Source: Mycolicibacterium sp. P1-18 (lineage in GTDB: Bacteria > Actinomycetota > Actinomycetes > Mycobacteriales > Mycobacteriaceae). From it: DNA of 64,000 bases. Each line of letters begins with the position of its first letter. The first letter of the stretch is position 1. The notes beneath the pieces were generated by a model, which saw nothing but the letters and a program-made list of their open reading frames with translations, did not search any database and was not told the origin of the DNA. Both the position numbers and the translations under genes were made by a program. Below are positions 17,565-25,368 of this stretch, piece after piece. Where the stretch lies: positions 124,001 through 188,000 of the forward strand of contig NZ_NPKR01000009.1 of NCBI RefSeq assembly GCF_008329535.1, given 5' to 3'.

Positions 17565-18893
17565 ATGGTGGCGGTAACGAGGGTCTATGCGGCCCGACTG
17601 GCGGGGCTGCTGGTGCTTGGCCCCGACGGTGAATCGGTCGGCCGCGTCCGCGACGTGGTGATCAGCATCGGCATCGGCCGCCAACAGCCGCGCGTGCTGG
17701 GGTTGGTCGTCGAATTGCTCACGCGCAGAAGAATTTTCGTCGGACTGCTCCGCGTCACCGCGATCGAACCCAACGCCGTCACCCTCAACACCGCCAACGT
17801 GTCGCTGCGCCGCTTCGCGCAGCGGCCCGGCGAGGTCCTGGTCTTCGGCCAGGTGCTCGACACCCGCGTGCGCGTGCAGGATCCCGAGCTCGAGGAACTC
17901 GCCGGGGTCGACCTCGTCGTGGTGGACCTCGCCATCGAACAGATCCGCACCAGGGACTGGGTGGTCACCAGGGTCGCGGTCCGCAGCCACCGCAGGCTCG
18001 GCCGCCGCACCTCCGTGCACATCGTCGACTGGCAGAACGTCACCGGGCTGACCCACTCGGCGATGTCGCTGCCCGGGCAGGGCGTCGCCTATCTGCTGGC
18101 GCAGTTCGCCGGCCAGCGGCCCATCGTGGTCGCCGACGCGATCCGCGACCTTCCCGCCAAGCGCCGCTTCGAGGTGGTGAACGCTCTCGACGACGAACGC
18201 CTCGCCGACATCCTGCAGGAGCTGCCCGAGAGCGAGCAGGCCGATCTGATGGAGCGCCTCGAGCCCGAGCGCGCCGCCGACGTGCTCGAGGCGATGGACC
18301 CCGACGATGCCGCCGACCTGCTCGGCGAGCTGGGTGCGTCGGCCGCCGAGGCGCTGCTGGCCCGGATGGATCCCGAGGACTCGGAGTCGGTGCGGCGGCT
18401 GCTGCAGCACTCCCCCGACACCGCCGGCGGTCTGATGACCTCCGAGCCCGTGGTGCTCGGCCCCGGCACCACGGTGGCCGAGGCACTGGCCCGGGTCCGC
18501 GATCCCGAGCTCACCCCGGCACTGTCGTCGCTGGTCTTCGTCGTGCGACCGCCGACGTCCACGCCCACCGGCCGCTACCTGGGCTGCGTGCACCTGCAAC
18601 GGTTGCTGCGCGAACCGCCCGCGTCCCTGGTCAGCGGCATCATGGACTCCGACCTGCCCAGCCTGGACCCCGAGACGACGCTGGCCGCGGTGACGCGCTA
18701 CTTCGCGGCGTACAACCTGGTGTGCGGGCCCGTGGTCGACGACGAGAAGCACTTGCTCGGCGCCGTCACCGTCGACGACCTCCTCGACCATCTGCTGCCG
18801 CACGATTGGCGGGTGCGCCAGGAAGATCCCGAGCTGCCCGGCGAGGACGACCTGACCGACGCGCCCGTGCCCGCCTCCGGGGGGCCGTCGTGA
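17565..18893 (+). CDS. MgtE N-terminal-domain/CBS protein lacking the membrane channel (Rv1232c-like)
   Basis: A 442-residue soluble protein. A PRC-barrel-like opening (LLVLGPDGESVGRVRDVVIS) is followed by an MgtE-N superhelix (about 190-285, repeats such as LADILQELPESEQADLMERL and AADVLEAMDPDDAADLLGEL) and two CBS motifs (about 285-425, GGLMTSEPVVL and GAVTVDDLLDHL). In true MgtE channels these domains sense Mg2+ and gate a five-helix pore; no pore helices are present here. The stop overlaps the DUF1003 start by 4 nt. The likely role is ion- or nucleotide-dependent regulation of the partner membrane protein; that is inference. Confidence 0.88.
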   Translation: MVAVTRVYAARLAGLLVLGPDGESVGRVRDVVISIGIGRQQPRVLGLVVELLTRRRIFVGLLRVTAIEPNAVTLNTANVSLRRFAQRPGEVLVFGQVLDTRVRVQDPELEELAGVDLVVVDLAIEQIRTRDWVVTRVAVRSHRRLGRRTSVHIVDWQNVTGLTHSAMSLPGQGVAYLLAQFAGQRPIVVADAIRDLPAKRRFEVVNALDDERLADILQELPESEQADLMERLEPERAADVLEAMDPDDAADLLGELGASAAEALLARMDPEDSESVRRLLQHSPDTAGGLMTSEPVVLGPGTTVAEALARVRDPELTPALSSLVFVVRPPTSTPTGRYLGCVHLQRLLREPPASLVSGIMDSDLPSLDPETTLAAVTRYFAAYNLVCGPVVDDEKHLLGAVTVDDLLDHLLPHDWRVRQEDPELPGEDDLTDAPVPASGGPS

Positions 18894-19429
18894 GCGACCT
18901 GTCCTCGCGGCAGCGGCTCGACACCCCGCGCACCAGCCGCCGCCGCTTCACCCCGAGGGTCGACATCGAGGCGGTCGGCCGCTACAGCGAGCAGATCGCC
19001 CGGTTCCTCGGCACGGGGCGCTACCTCGCCATCCAGACCGTGCTGGTGATCGTGTGGATCAGCTTCAACCTCATCGCGGTGTCGCTCCGGTTCGACCCGT
19101 ACCCCTTCATCCTGCTGAACCTCGCGTTCTCCACGCAGGCCGCCTACGCCGCGCCGCTGATCCTGCTGGCCCAGAACCGCCAGGAGAACCGCGACCGGGT
19201 GTCGCTCGAGGAGGACCGGCGTCGCGCCGAGCAGACCAAGGCCGACACCGAGTACCTGGCCCGGGAGCTCGCCGCGCTGCGCATCGCGGTCGGCGAGGTC
19301 GTCACCCGCGACTACCTCCGCCGTGAACTCGAGGAAGTGCGCGAGCTGCTCGACGAGCTGAAGGCCGCCAAGAAACCCAAGAAGGGTGCGCCCGCCAAGG
19401 CCGTCCGTGACGTCGACGAGTCCGTCTAG
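18890..19429 (+). CDS. DUF1003 membrane protein (Rv1231c-like)
   Basis: A 179-residue protein starting at GTG 18890, which overlaps the upstream stop (GTGA). Two membrane helices (TVLVIVWISFNLIAVSL and LLNLAFSTQAAYAAPLILLA) flank the DUF1003 loop RFDPYPFI. The highly conserved AQNRQENRDR follows, then a charged coiled coil (about 115-165, LRRELEEVRELLDELKAAKK). DUF1003 proteins have no settled function. Translational coupling to a pore-less MgtE-like sensor suggests a two-component ion transporter or a regulatory pair. Confidence 0.85.
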   Translation: MSDLSSRQRLDTPRTSRRRFTPRVDIEAVGRYSEQIARFLGTGRYLAIQTVLVIVWISFNLIAVSLRFDPYPFILLNLAFSTQAAYAAPLILLAQNRQENRDRVSLEEDRRRAEQTKADTEYLARELAALRIAVGEVVTRDYLRRELEEVRELLDELKAAKKPKKGAPAKAVRDVDESV

Positions 19430-19538
19430 TCAATGCCGTAACACGGGCAACACCTGATCGGTATGGTGGCGTCGTTCACAACGTTTGCCGGGCTTGTCCG
19501 CGGGCGACGTTTGGTCACCGGGGATCAAGGACGGTCCA

Positions 19539-20780
19539 GTGCAGAATCGAGGCGGGTCCGCGTACGCAGCGGTGCGGCGCCGCGCGCGCGGCGTCGCGGG
19601 CAGTCCCGCCTTCGGCGTCGCCGTCATCGCCCCGCTGATCCTCCTGCTGGCCGTCGGCGCGTCCGCGCCGACGCCGAGGCACGCCGTGGCCGACGCGGGC
19701 ATCACCCCTCTCGCCGCCGTGGCCCGCACCGGTGACGACGCCGGCGTGGTCGTCGTCGCGGCTCCGCGACCGCCGACCCCGTTCCGCTTCGCCATGGCGA
19801 ACATCTCGGCGCCCCCGCCGCCGGTCGTGGTGAGTTCACCTGGCAGCCTTCGCATTCCGGCCGTCGCCCTTAGCGCGTACCGCAACGCCGAACGCATGAT
19901 GGCCTCGGCGTACCCGGGCTGCGGGGTCAGCTGGAATCTGCTGGCCGGGATCGGCCGCATCGAGTCGGTGCACGCCAACGGTGGCGCCACGGACCCCCAG
20001 GGCAACCCGACCCAGGGCATCTTCGGGCCGGCGCTCGACGGCACGCTCGCGGGCAACGAGGTCATCGTCCAGAGCATGCAGGCGGGCCGGGTGACCTACG
20101 CCAGGGCGATGGGTCCGATGCAGTTCCTGCCCGGCACCTGGGCCCGGTACGCCTCCGACGCCAACGGTGACGGCAAGGCCGACATCCAGAACCTGTACGA
20201 CGCATCGCTGGGGGCCGCCAGGTACCTCTGCAGCGGCAACCTGAACCTCCGGGACCGCTCGCAGGTGCTGTCGGCGATCCTGCGCTACAACAACTCGATG
20301 GCGTACGCCCAGAACGTGCTCGGCTGGGCCGCCGCGTACGCCACCGGCGTGGCGCCGGTCGACCTGCCGCCCATCGGCGTCGCCCCGCCGATCGGGGACG
20401 CCCACCTGGCCACCAGCCCGGAGGGCATCGGTCCCGGCATCGGGCTGCCCGCCAACGATCCACTGGCCACCCTCAACGTCACCGACGTCGGAGGCCAGAA
20501 CCAACTCGGCATCCCGCCGGGCCCCGGTGCCGGCGTTCCCCCCGCACCTCAGCAGAACTGCCAGGTCTTCTGCCTGACGCCGCAGGCGCCGGTGGTGCCC
20601 CCGCAGAATTGTCAGGTGTTCTGCCTGACTCCCCAGCCGGCGTCGGCTCCCCTGCCTCCGGCGCCGTTGGCTCCGCCGTTCCCGCCGCCGGCCCCCGCGG
20701 CGTTTCCGTTCGGGCCACCGCCGCCGCCGGCGCCCGCACCTCCGCCGCCGACAGGACCGGTGCCCGGTCCGGTCGGCTGA
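19539..20780 (+). CDS. Secreted lytic murein transglycosylase-like protein (Rv1230c-like)
   Basis: A 413-residue exported protein starting at GTG 19539, 7 nt after AAGGA. A signal anchor (FGVAVIAPLILLLAVGASAP) lies near residue 30. The SLT/MltB-type domain spans about 115-270: WNLLAGIGRIESVHANGGAT contains the catalytic Glu, followed by AMGPMQFLPGTWARYASDAN and AILRYNNSMAYAQNVLGWAA. The last 130 residues are Pro-rich and contain two copies of QNCQVFCLTPQ before an extremely Pro-rich tail. It probably cleaves peptidoglycan in the periplasm. Length fits the M. tuberculosis homologue. Confidence 0.87.
   Translation: MQNRGGSAYAAVRRRARGVAGSPAFGVAVIAPLILLLAVGASAPTPRHAVADAGITPLAAVARTGDDAGVVVVAAPRPPTPFRFAMANISAPPPPVVVSSPGSLRIPAVALSAYRNAERMMASAYPGCGVSWNLLAGIGRIESVHANGGATDPQGNPTQGIFGPALDGTLAGNEVIVQSMQAGRVTYARAMGPMQFLPGTWARYASDANGDGKADIQNLYDASLGAARYLCSGNLNLRDRSQVLSAILRYNNSMAYAQNVLGWAAAYATGVAPVDLPPIGVAPPIGDAHLATSPEGIGPGIGLPANDPLATLNVTDVGGQNQLGIPPGPGAGVPPAPQQNCQVFCLTPQAPVVPPQNCQVFCLTPQPASAPLPPAPLAPPFPPPAPAAFPFGPPPPPAPAPPPPTGPVPGPVG
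20553..20636 (+). repeat. Duplicated 11-residue Cys motif in the transglycosylase tail
   Basis: Two copies of QNCQVFCLTPQ are encoded at 20553-20585 and 20604-20636. They are identical in protein sequence but differ at several synonymous positions, so the duplication is old or under protein-level selection. Each supplies a CxxxC pair. Confidence 0.8.
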
Positions 20781-20790
20781 CGGCTGCGCC

Positions 20791-20796
20791 TACACT
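20791..20796 (+). promoter_or_regulatory. -10 element of mrp, leaderless
   Basis: TACACT ends 5 nt before GTG 20802. No ribosome binding site precedes the start, which supports a leaderless transcript beginning at this GTG. Confidence 0.45.
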
Positions 20797-20801
20797 CGCG
20801 A

Positions 20802-21962
20802 GTGATGTCTCCGCACTCTGCCCACGACTCCGACGCGCTGGAATCGGCCGTCCGCTCGGCGCTGTCCAAGGTGATCGACCCCGAACTCCGCAAGCCGATC
20901 ACCGAGGTCGGCATGGTCAAGGACGTCACGGTCGACCCCGCCGACGCCGCCGTTCACGTCGAGATCTACCTCACCACGTCGGCCTGCCCGAAGAAGACCG
21001 AGATCACCGACCGCGTGAAGCAGGCCGTCGTCGACGTGCCCGGCACCGGCGCCGTCAAGGTGACCCTCGACGTGATGAACGACGAGCAGCGCGCCGAACT
21101 GCGCAAGCAGCTGCGGGGCGACTCCCGTGAACCGGTGATCCCGTTCGCCCAGCCCGGCTCCCTGACGCGCGTGTACGCGGTGGCCTCCGGCAAGGGCGGC
21201 GTCGGCAAGTCCAGCGTGACGGTGAACCTCGCCGCGGCGCTGGCCGCCCGCGGCCTGGCGGTCGGCGTGCTCGACGCCGACATCTACGGCCACTCGGTGC
21301 CCCGCATGATGGGCACGGCCGAGCGGCCCACGCAGGTCGACTCGATGATCCTGCCGCCGGTGGCCCACGACGTGAAGGTCATCTCGATCGCGATGTTCAC
21401 CCAGGGCAACACGCCCGTGGTGTGGCGCGGCCCGATGCTGCACCGGGCCCTTCAGCAGTTCCTGGCCGACGTGTACTGGGGCGATCTCGACGTCCTGCTG
21501 CTGGACCTGCCGCCCGGGACCGGTGACATCGCCATCTCGGTGTCCCAGCTGATCCCCGGCGCCGAGATCCTGGTGGTCACGACGCCCCAGCTGGCCGCCG
21601 CCGAGGTCGCCGAGCGGGCCGGTGCGATCGCGCTGCAGACCCGTCAGCGCATCGTGGGCGTGGTGGAGAACATGTCCGGGCTCACGCTGCCCGACGGCAC
21701 CGTGCTGAACGTCTTCGGCGAGGGCGGCGGCAAGCAGGTCGCCGAGAGCCTGACGCGGTCCATCGGCGCCGACGTGCCGCTGCTCGGCCAGGTCCCGCTG
21801 GATCAGGCGCTGATGGAGGCGGGCGACGCCGGGGTGCCCCTGGTGCTCAGCGCACCGGATTCGGCCGCCGCCAAGGAACTTCGTTCGATCGCCGACGCGT
21901 TGACCGCCCGCAAGCGCAGCCTCGCGGGCGTGTCGCTGGGGTTGAACCCGATCGGCCGCTAG
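20802..21962 (+). CDS. mrp: Mrp/ApbC family iron-sulfur cluster carrier ATPase
   Basis: A 386-residue protein of the Mrp/NBP35 class. An N-terminal MIP18/DUF59 domain (about 10-95, with VIDPELRKPITEVGMV) precedes a ParA-type P-loop domain whose Walker A is GKGGVGKSSVTVNLAAALAA near residue 130. DADIYGHSVPRM and LLDLPPGTGDIAIS mark the remaining nucleotide site. The family carries and transfers Fe-S clusters. The usual paired CxxC is not obvious. GTG 20802 is preferred over ATG 20805 because of the spacing to the -10. It overlaps the convergent tatB stop by 4 nt. Confidence 0.93.
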   Translation: MMSPHSAHDSDALESAVRSALSKVIDPELRKPITEVGMVKDVTVDPADAAVHVEIYLTTSACPKKTEITDRVKQAVVDVPGTGAVKVTLDVMNDEQRAELRKQLRGDSREPVIPFAQPGSLTRVYAVASGKGGVGKSSVTVNLAAALAARGLAVGVLDADIYGHSVPRMMGTAERPTQVDSMILPPVAHDVKVISIAMFTQGNTPVVWRGPMLHRALQQFLADVYWGDLDVLLLDLPPGTGDIAISVSQLIPGAEILVVTTPQLAAAEVAERAGAIALQTRQRIVGVVENMSGLTLPDGTVLNVFGEGGGKQVAESLTRSIGADVPLLGQVPLDQALMEAGDAGVPLVLSAPDSAAAKELRSIADALTARKRSLAGVSLGLNPIGR

Positions 21963-22360
21963 GTCGCGTCGCTGTCGTAGGGCGTGACGCCGGGCGTGCG
22001 CGGTTCGGGCGTCGGTGCCGGTGGTTGCGGCTGAGGCTGGTTGTCCGACACCGGCTTGACCGGCTTGTCGAAGTTTCCGGTCAGGAACGAGTCGTCACCG
22101 TCGAGTAGATGCTTGGTGAGGGCGGCGCGCGGCGTCATCCCACGGAGCTTCTGCAGTTCGCTCAACGGCTGACGCAGGTCTTCGAATTCGGGACCCAGGT
22201 CCTCGCGCAGCTGACTGGTCGCGCCGCTGAGGTACTCCCGCGCCTGACGGACGGCGCCGGTGGTCCACCGGATGGCGCCAGGAAGCCGTTCGGGCCCGAG
22301 GATGACCAGACCGGCGACGACGAGCACCAGCATCTCGCCCCAGCCGATGTTGCCGAACAC
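21959..22360 (-). CDS. tatB: Sec-independent translocase subunit TatB
   Basis: A 133-residue protein with the TatA/B architecture: a single N-terminal helix (NIGWGEMLVLVVAGLVILGP) ending at the hinge PERLP, an amphipathic helix (about 22-75) and a Pro-rich tail. The Glu near residue 9 and the FGNIGWGE start identify TatB rather than TatA. It recognises twin-arginine signal peptides together with TatC. The start is GTG 22360, 3 nt after the htrA stop, so it is the last gene of the sigE-rseA-htrA-tatB cluster. Confidence 0.92.
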   Translation of the reverse strand: MFGNIGWGEMLVLVVAGLVILGPERLPGAIRWTTGAVRQAREYLSGATSQLREDLGPEFEDLRQPLSELQKLRGMTPRAALTKHLLDGDDSFLTGNFDKPVKPVSDNQPQPQPPAPTPEPRTPGVTPYDSDAT

Positions 22361-22363
22361 GGG

Positions 22364-23866
22364 TTACGCGGCGGGGTTGTCGGAGCCGGGGGTCACCGTC
22401 AACGTGACGGGCCGCCCGTCTCGAAGGACCTCGACGGGTGCGTCGACGCCGATCTTGAGCTGGCGCACGGCGACGACCATTTCGTCGGCGTCGGCGACCT
22501 TGCGGGTGCCCACCTTGACGACGACGTCGTTCTCCTTGATGCCGGCCCGGTCCGCGGGGCCGCCGCCGACGACGTTCTTGACCAGTGCGCCGGAGGCGAC
22601 GTCGTTGCTCACCGACACGGCGTTGAGGCCGAGCGTCGGGTGCGACATCTTGCCGTCCTTGATCAGACCCTCGACGACTTCCTTGACCTCGTTGACGGGG
22701 ATCGCGAACCCGAGACCACTCGCGCTGTCCGACAACGACTTTCCAGCCGTGTTGATACCGATGATCTCGGAGTTCATGTTGATCAGCGGGCCACCGGAGT
22801 TGCCGTGGTTGATCGACGCGTCGGTCTGCACTCCGTCGATGACGGTGTCGGTGTCCGATCCGTCGCCCGACAGCGGCACGGGCCGGTGCAGGGCACTGAT
22901 GATGCCGTGGGTGACGGTGCTGCGCAGACCCAGCGGGGCGCCCGCCGCAATCACCTCTTCACCCACCCGCAGCTTCTCGGAGTCTCCGAAGCGGGCGACG
23001 ACGAGGTTGTCGACGTTGTCGACCTTCAGCACGGCGAGGTCGGTCTTCTGGTCGCGCCCGACCAGGTTGGCGGGAACTTCGTGGCCGTCGTTGAACACCA
23101 CGGAGATCTGGTATTCGGCGGGGTTCTTCGCCGCGTCCGAGATGACGTGGTTGTTGGTGACGATGTAGCCGCGGCCGTCGACGACGACGCCGGAGCCCTG
23201 CGATCCCTCGCCCTTGCTGGTGGCTTCGATCGTGACGACCGAGTCGGCGACGTTCGCGGCAACCTGGGCGAATCGGCTGGTGGGCTCCTGCTCGTCGGTG
23301 GCGCCGGTCTGCAGCGTCACCTTCGAGGTGGTGAAGGCGGGCACGATCTCGGCGGTCTTGTTGCCGATGACGCCGCCGATGGCCCCGATGACCAGGGCGA
23401 CGATCACGATGGCACCCAGCGCCACCCACGACACACGACCACCGAAGAAGACGTCCCGGACGCCGAGCTTGCCCGTCGGGGCCTGGTTGACCGCCGCGGG
23501 TGCGGGCGCCGGCTGGGCGGGCACTCCGAGCGAGGGGGTGGCCGACGGGTCGCGCCACGGGTCCGGCGGGACGTCGGCGCCGTCACGGTTCTGCTCGGCC
23601 TGCAGCGCTCCGGCGTCGGCGGGGTGCCGCTGAAGGGTGTCGGCCACGCCGTCGGGACGGCCGAACGCGTCGGCGAGGACGGGATCGGGCGCCTGGTCAC
23701 GCGGCGTGTAGTCGCCCTGGTCGCGGTGCTCGTTGGCGCCGAGGAAGGAACCGCTGACGCCGTCGGGGCGACCGAATGCGCGGCTCTGCGCCGGATCTAC
23801 CGGGGGGCGCGAGACGGGCTTCGGTTCCATACGGGGACGATTTCCAAATTGGTCCTGGTTGGTCAC
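22364..23866 (-). CDS. htrA: HtrA-type membrane serine protease with PDZ domain
   Basis: A 500-residue DegP/HtrA protease. The cytoplasmic N-terminus (1-145) is disordered and contains two copies of AFGRPDGV. One membrane helix spans about 146-167. The trypsin-like domain has His240 (TNNHVISD), Asp276 (KTDLAVLK) and Ser357 (GNSGGPL). A PDZ domain covers about 405-495. It acts outside the membrane on misfolded proteins, and in M. tuberculosis HtrA also processes or stabilises envelope factors tied to SigE. The start is GTG 23866. It lies 69 nt after rseA and 3 nt before tatB. Confidence 0.94.
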   Translation of the reverse strand: MTNQDQFGNRPRMEPKPVSRPPVDPAQSRAFGRPDGVSGSFLGANEHRDQGDYTPRDQAPDPVLADAFGRPDGVADTLQRHPADAGALQAEQNRDGADVPPDPWRDPSATPSLGVPAQPAPAPAAVNQAPTGKLGVRDVFFGGRVSWVALGAIVIVALVIGAIGGVIGNKTAEIVPAFTTSKVTLQTGATDEQEPTSRFAQVAANVADSVVTIEATSKGEGSQGSGVVVDGRGYIVTNNHVISDAAKNPAEYQISVVFNDGHEVPANLVGRDQKTDLAVLKVDNVDNLVVARFGDSEKLRVGEEVIAAGAPLGLRSTVTHGIISALHRPVPLSGDGSDTDTVIDGVQTDASINHGNSGGPLINMNSEIIGINTAGKSLSDSASGLGFAIPVNEVKEVVEGLIKDGKMSHPTLGLNAVSVSNDVASGALVKNVVGGGPADRAGIKENDVVVKVGTRKVADADEMVVAVRQLKIGVDAPVEVLRDGRPVTLTVTPGSDNPAA

Positions 23867-23935
23867 CCGTGATCACTCTCCGTTGGAGCGTCCGCCGTCA
23901 ACGACGCACGCCTCTACCCTTGGACAACTTTTAGC

Positions 23936-24331
23936 CTACCGGCGCTTGCGTCGAGACCGCGGCTCGCCGGCGATGAACTGAGCAGTGGCGTCGTCGGCCT
24001 GCGGCTCCAGCGGCGCGTGGCGCGGGATCTCGGACAACGCCCCGAGCAGCGACGACGGAATCCTGATCGGGCACGACTCACGCAGCGCCGACCGGGCCTG
24101 GCCCTGTGCGTCGACTTCCGCCGAGCACTGGGGGCACATGGACATGTGGTGGGCGGCCCGCAGGTGGGCGCTCATGCGCAGCTCACCGTCGACGAACGCG
24201 GCGATCGCCTCGGTGGACAGGTGCTCGGTGGAACCGAACCTCCTGGGCCCGACGGGCTGCTCGCTCTGCGAGGCGAACTGGGTGGGGAGCCACGAAAAAG
24301 CGCGACGGAACACATGTCCCGGGTCCGCCAT
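23936..24331 (-). CDS. rseA: Zinc-associated anti-sigma-E factor RseA
   Basis: A 131-residue soluble anti-sigma factor. The N-terminal part carries HLSTEAIAAFVDGELRMSAH, typical of ZAS-domain proteins, and the zinc motif HMSMCPQC (Hx3Cx2C) near residue 66. The C-terminus is basic (RSRRKRR). There is no membrane helix, as in M. tuberculosis RseA, which binds SigE and releases it after redox change or PknB phosphorylation and ClpC1P2 degradation. It lies 90 nt downstream of sigE in the same direction. Confidence 0.92.
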   Translation of the reverse strand: MADPGHVFRRAFSWLPTQFASQSEQPVGPRRFGSTEHLSTEAIAAFVDGELRMSAHLRAAHHMSMCPQCSAEVDAQGQARSALRESCPIRIPSSLLGALSEIPRHAPLEPQADDATAQFIAGEPRSRRKRR

Positions 24332-24421
24332 CGACCTGCTCCTCTCTGCACCACGTCAACCCAACTCATTCGAATGTAGCGCGGCCAGCCGGATTGATCA
24401 CGCACGAGACGACGCGGACGG

Positions 24422-25192
24422 TCAGGCGGAGCGCGCAGCACCCTCTGCATAGGCGTCCGGGTGGCTGGCCAGGTAGTCGCGCAGCGCCTGTCGACCTCGG
24501 TGAATGCGGCTGCGGACGGTGCCGAGCTTCACGCCGAGCGTGGCGCCGATCTCTTCGTAGGACAGACCCTCGATGTCGCACAGCACCACTGCGGCGCGGA
24601 ACTCCGGCGCCAGCGAGTCCAGCGCGGCCTGCAGATCCGGACCCAGCCGGGAGTCGTGGTAGATCTCCTCCGGGTTCGGCTCGTCGGCCGGGACGCGGTC
24701 GTAGTCCTCGGGCAGCGCCTCCATGCGGATGCGGCTGCGGCGACGGACCATGTCGAGGAAGAGGTTGGTGGTGATGCGGTGCAACCAGCCCTCGAAGGTG
24801 CCCGGCTGATAGTTCTGCACCGAGCGGAAGACGCGGATGAACGTCTCCTGCGTGAGGTCCTCGGCGTCGTGCTGGCTGCCCGACAACCGGTAGGCCAGGC
24901 GGTACACCCGGTCGGCGTGCTGCCGGACGAGTTCGTCCCACGACGGCATCGTCGTCTTGTCGCCGGTGGCGTCGAACACTGCGGTGCCCGACATCTCCTC
25001 GGCGGGTTGCACCCAGTCGCCGTTGCCGGCCTGTTCGAAGTGGGCCATGAATACGGGGGACGTGCTCGTGGTGGTCGTCGGATCCTCCAAATCAATCGTG
25101 CGGATGCCGGAAGTCGTTCCCGGACCTGCACCCGCGGAAACTGCCTTGCGGCCATCAATATTCCCGGGGCCCCAGCTTCCGCCGTTTTCCAT
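24422..25192 (-). CDS. sigE: ECF sigma factor SigE
   Basis: A 256-residue ECF sigma factor, essentially the length of M. tuberculosis SigE. Region 2 (about 85-155) contains HADRVYRLAYRLSGSQHDAE and TFIRVFRSVQNY; region 4 (about 190-240) contains IEGLSYEEIGATLGVKLGTV and the DNA-binding helix RSRIHRGRQALRDYL. I chose ATG 25192 by length. ATG 25048, which gives MAHFEQAGNGDW, is a second plausible start. M. tuberculosis SigE is reported to use several promoters and start codons, so both may be real. It directs the envelope-stress response. Confidence 0.94.
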   Translation of the reverse strand: MENGGSWGPGNIDGRKAVSAGAGPGTTSGIRTIDLEDPTTTTSTSPVFMAHFEQAGNGDWVQPAEEMSGTAVFDATGDKTTMPSWDELVRQHADRVYRLAYRLSGSQHDAEDLTQETFIRVFRSVQNYQPGTFEGWLHRITTNLFLDMVRRRSRIRMEALPEDYDRVPADEPNPEEIYHDSRLGPDLQAALDSLAPEFRAAVVLCDIEGLSYEEIGATLGVKLGTVRSRIHRGRQALRDYLASHPDAYAEGAARSA

Positions 25193-25228
25193 GCGCTTAC
25201 CGTTCCCGACCCCGTTGAGGTCCGCATA

Positions 25229-25252
25229 TGAGCAAACTGAGCTTTCCCTGAG
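25229..25252 (-). promoter_or_regulatory. CTCAG direct repeats upstream of sigE, possible MprA-type site
   Basis: On the minus strand CTCAG occurs at 25252-25248 and 25241-25237, and CTCA at 25232-25229, spaced 11 and 9 nt. They lie 37-60 nt before the sigE ATG. MprA is known to bind loosely conserved direct repeats at the sigE promoter in M. tuberculosis; matching these repeats to it is inference. Confidence 0.35.
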
Positions 25253-25356
25253 AATGTCGATCGTCCACCACGTCAACTGCGGAAACAACGGATTTTCCGG
25301 GCAATCCCACGTTGCCGCGCGGGCGTGTCGGGGAGCGGAGCACTCGGCGTTCGCTC

Positions 25357-25362
25357 TACGCT
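25357..25362 (+). promoter_or_regulatory. -10 element of the O-methyltransferase gene, leaderless
   Basis: TACGCT lies 6 nt before ATG 25369 and no Shine-Dalgarno sequence is seen, consistent with a leaderless transcript. Confidence 0.5.
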
Positions 25363-25368
25363 GCGGGC

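Noticed and set aside
19430..19538. A riboswitch before the transglycosylase gene
   Set aside because: The 109-nt gap shows no recognisable ydaO, M-box or other known aptamer pattern, only a TATGGT hexamer.
22109..23872. A 587-codon plus-strand frame across tatB and htrA
   Set aside because: Both minus-strand genes have diagnostic motifs; the plus frame is a shadow.
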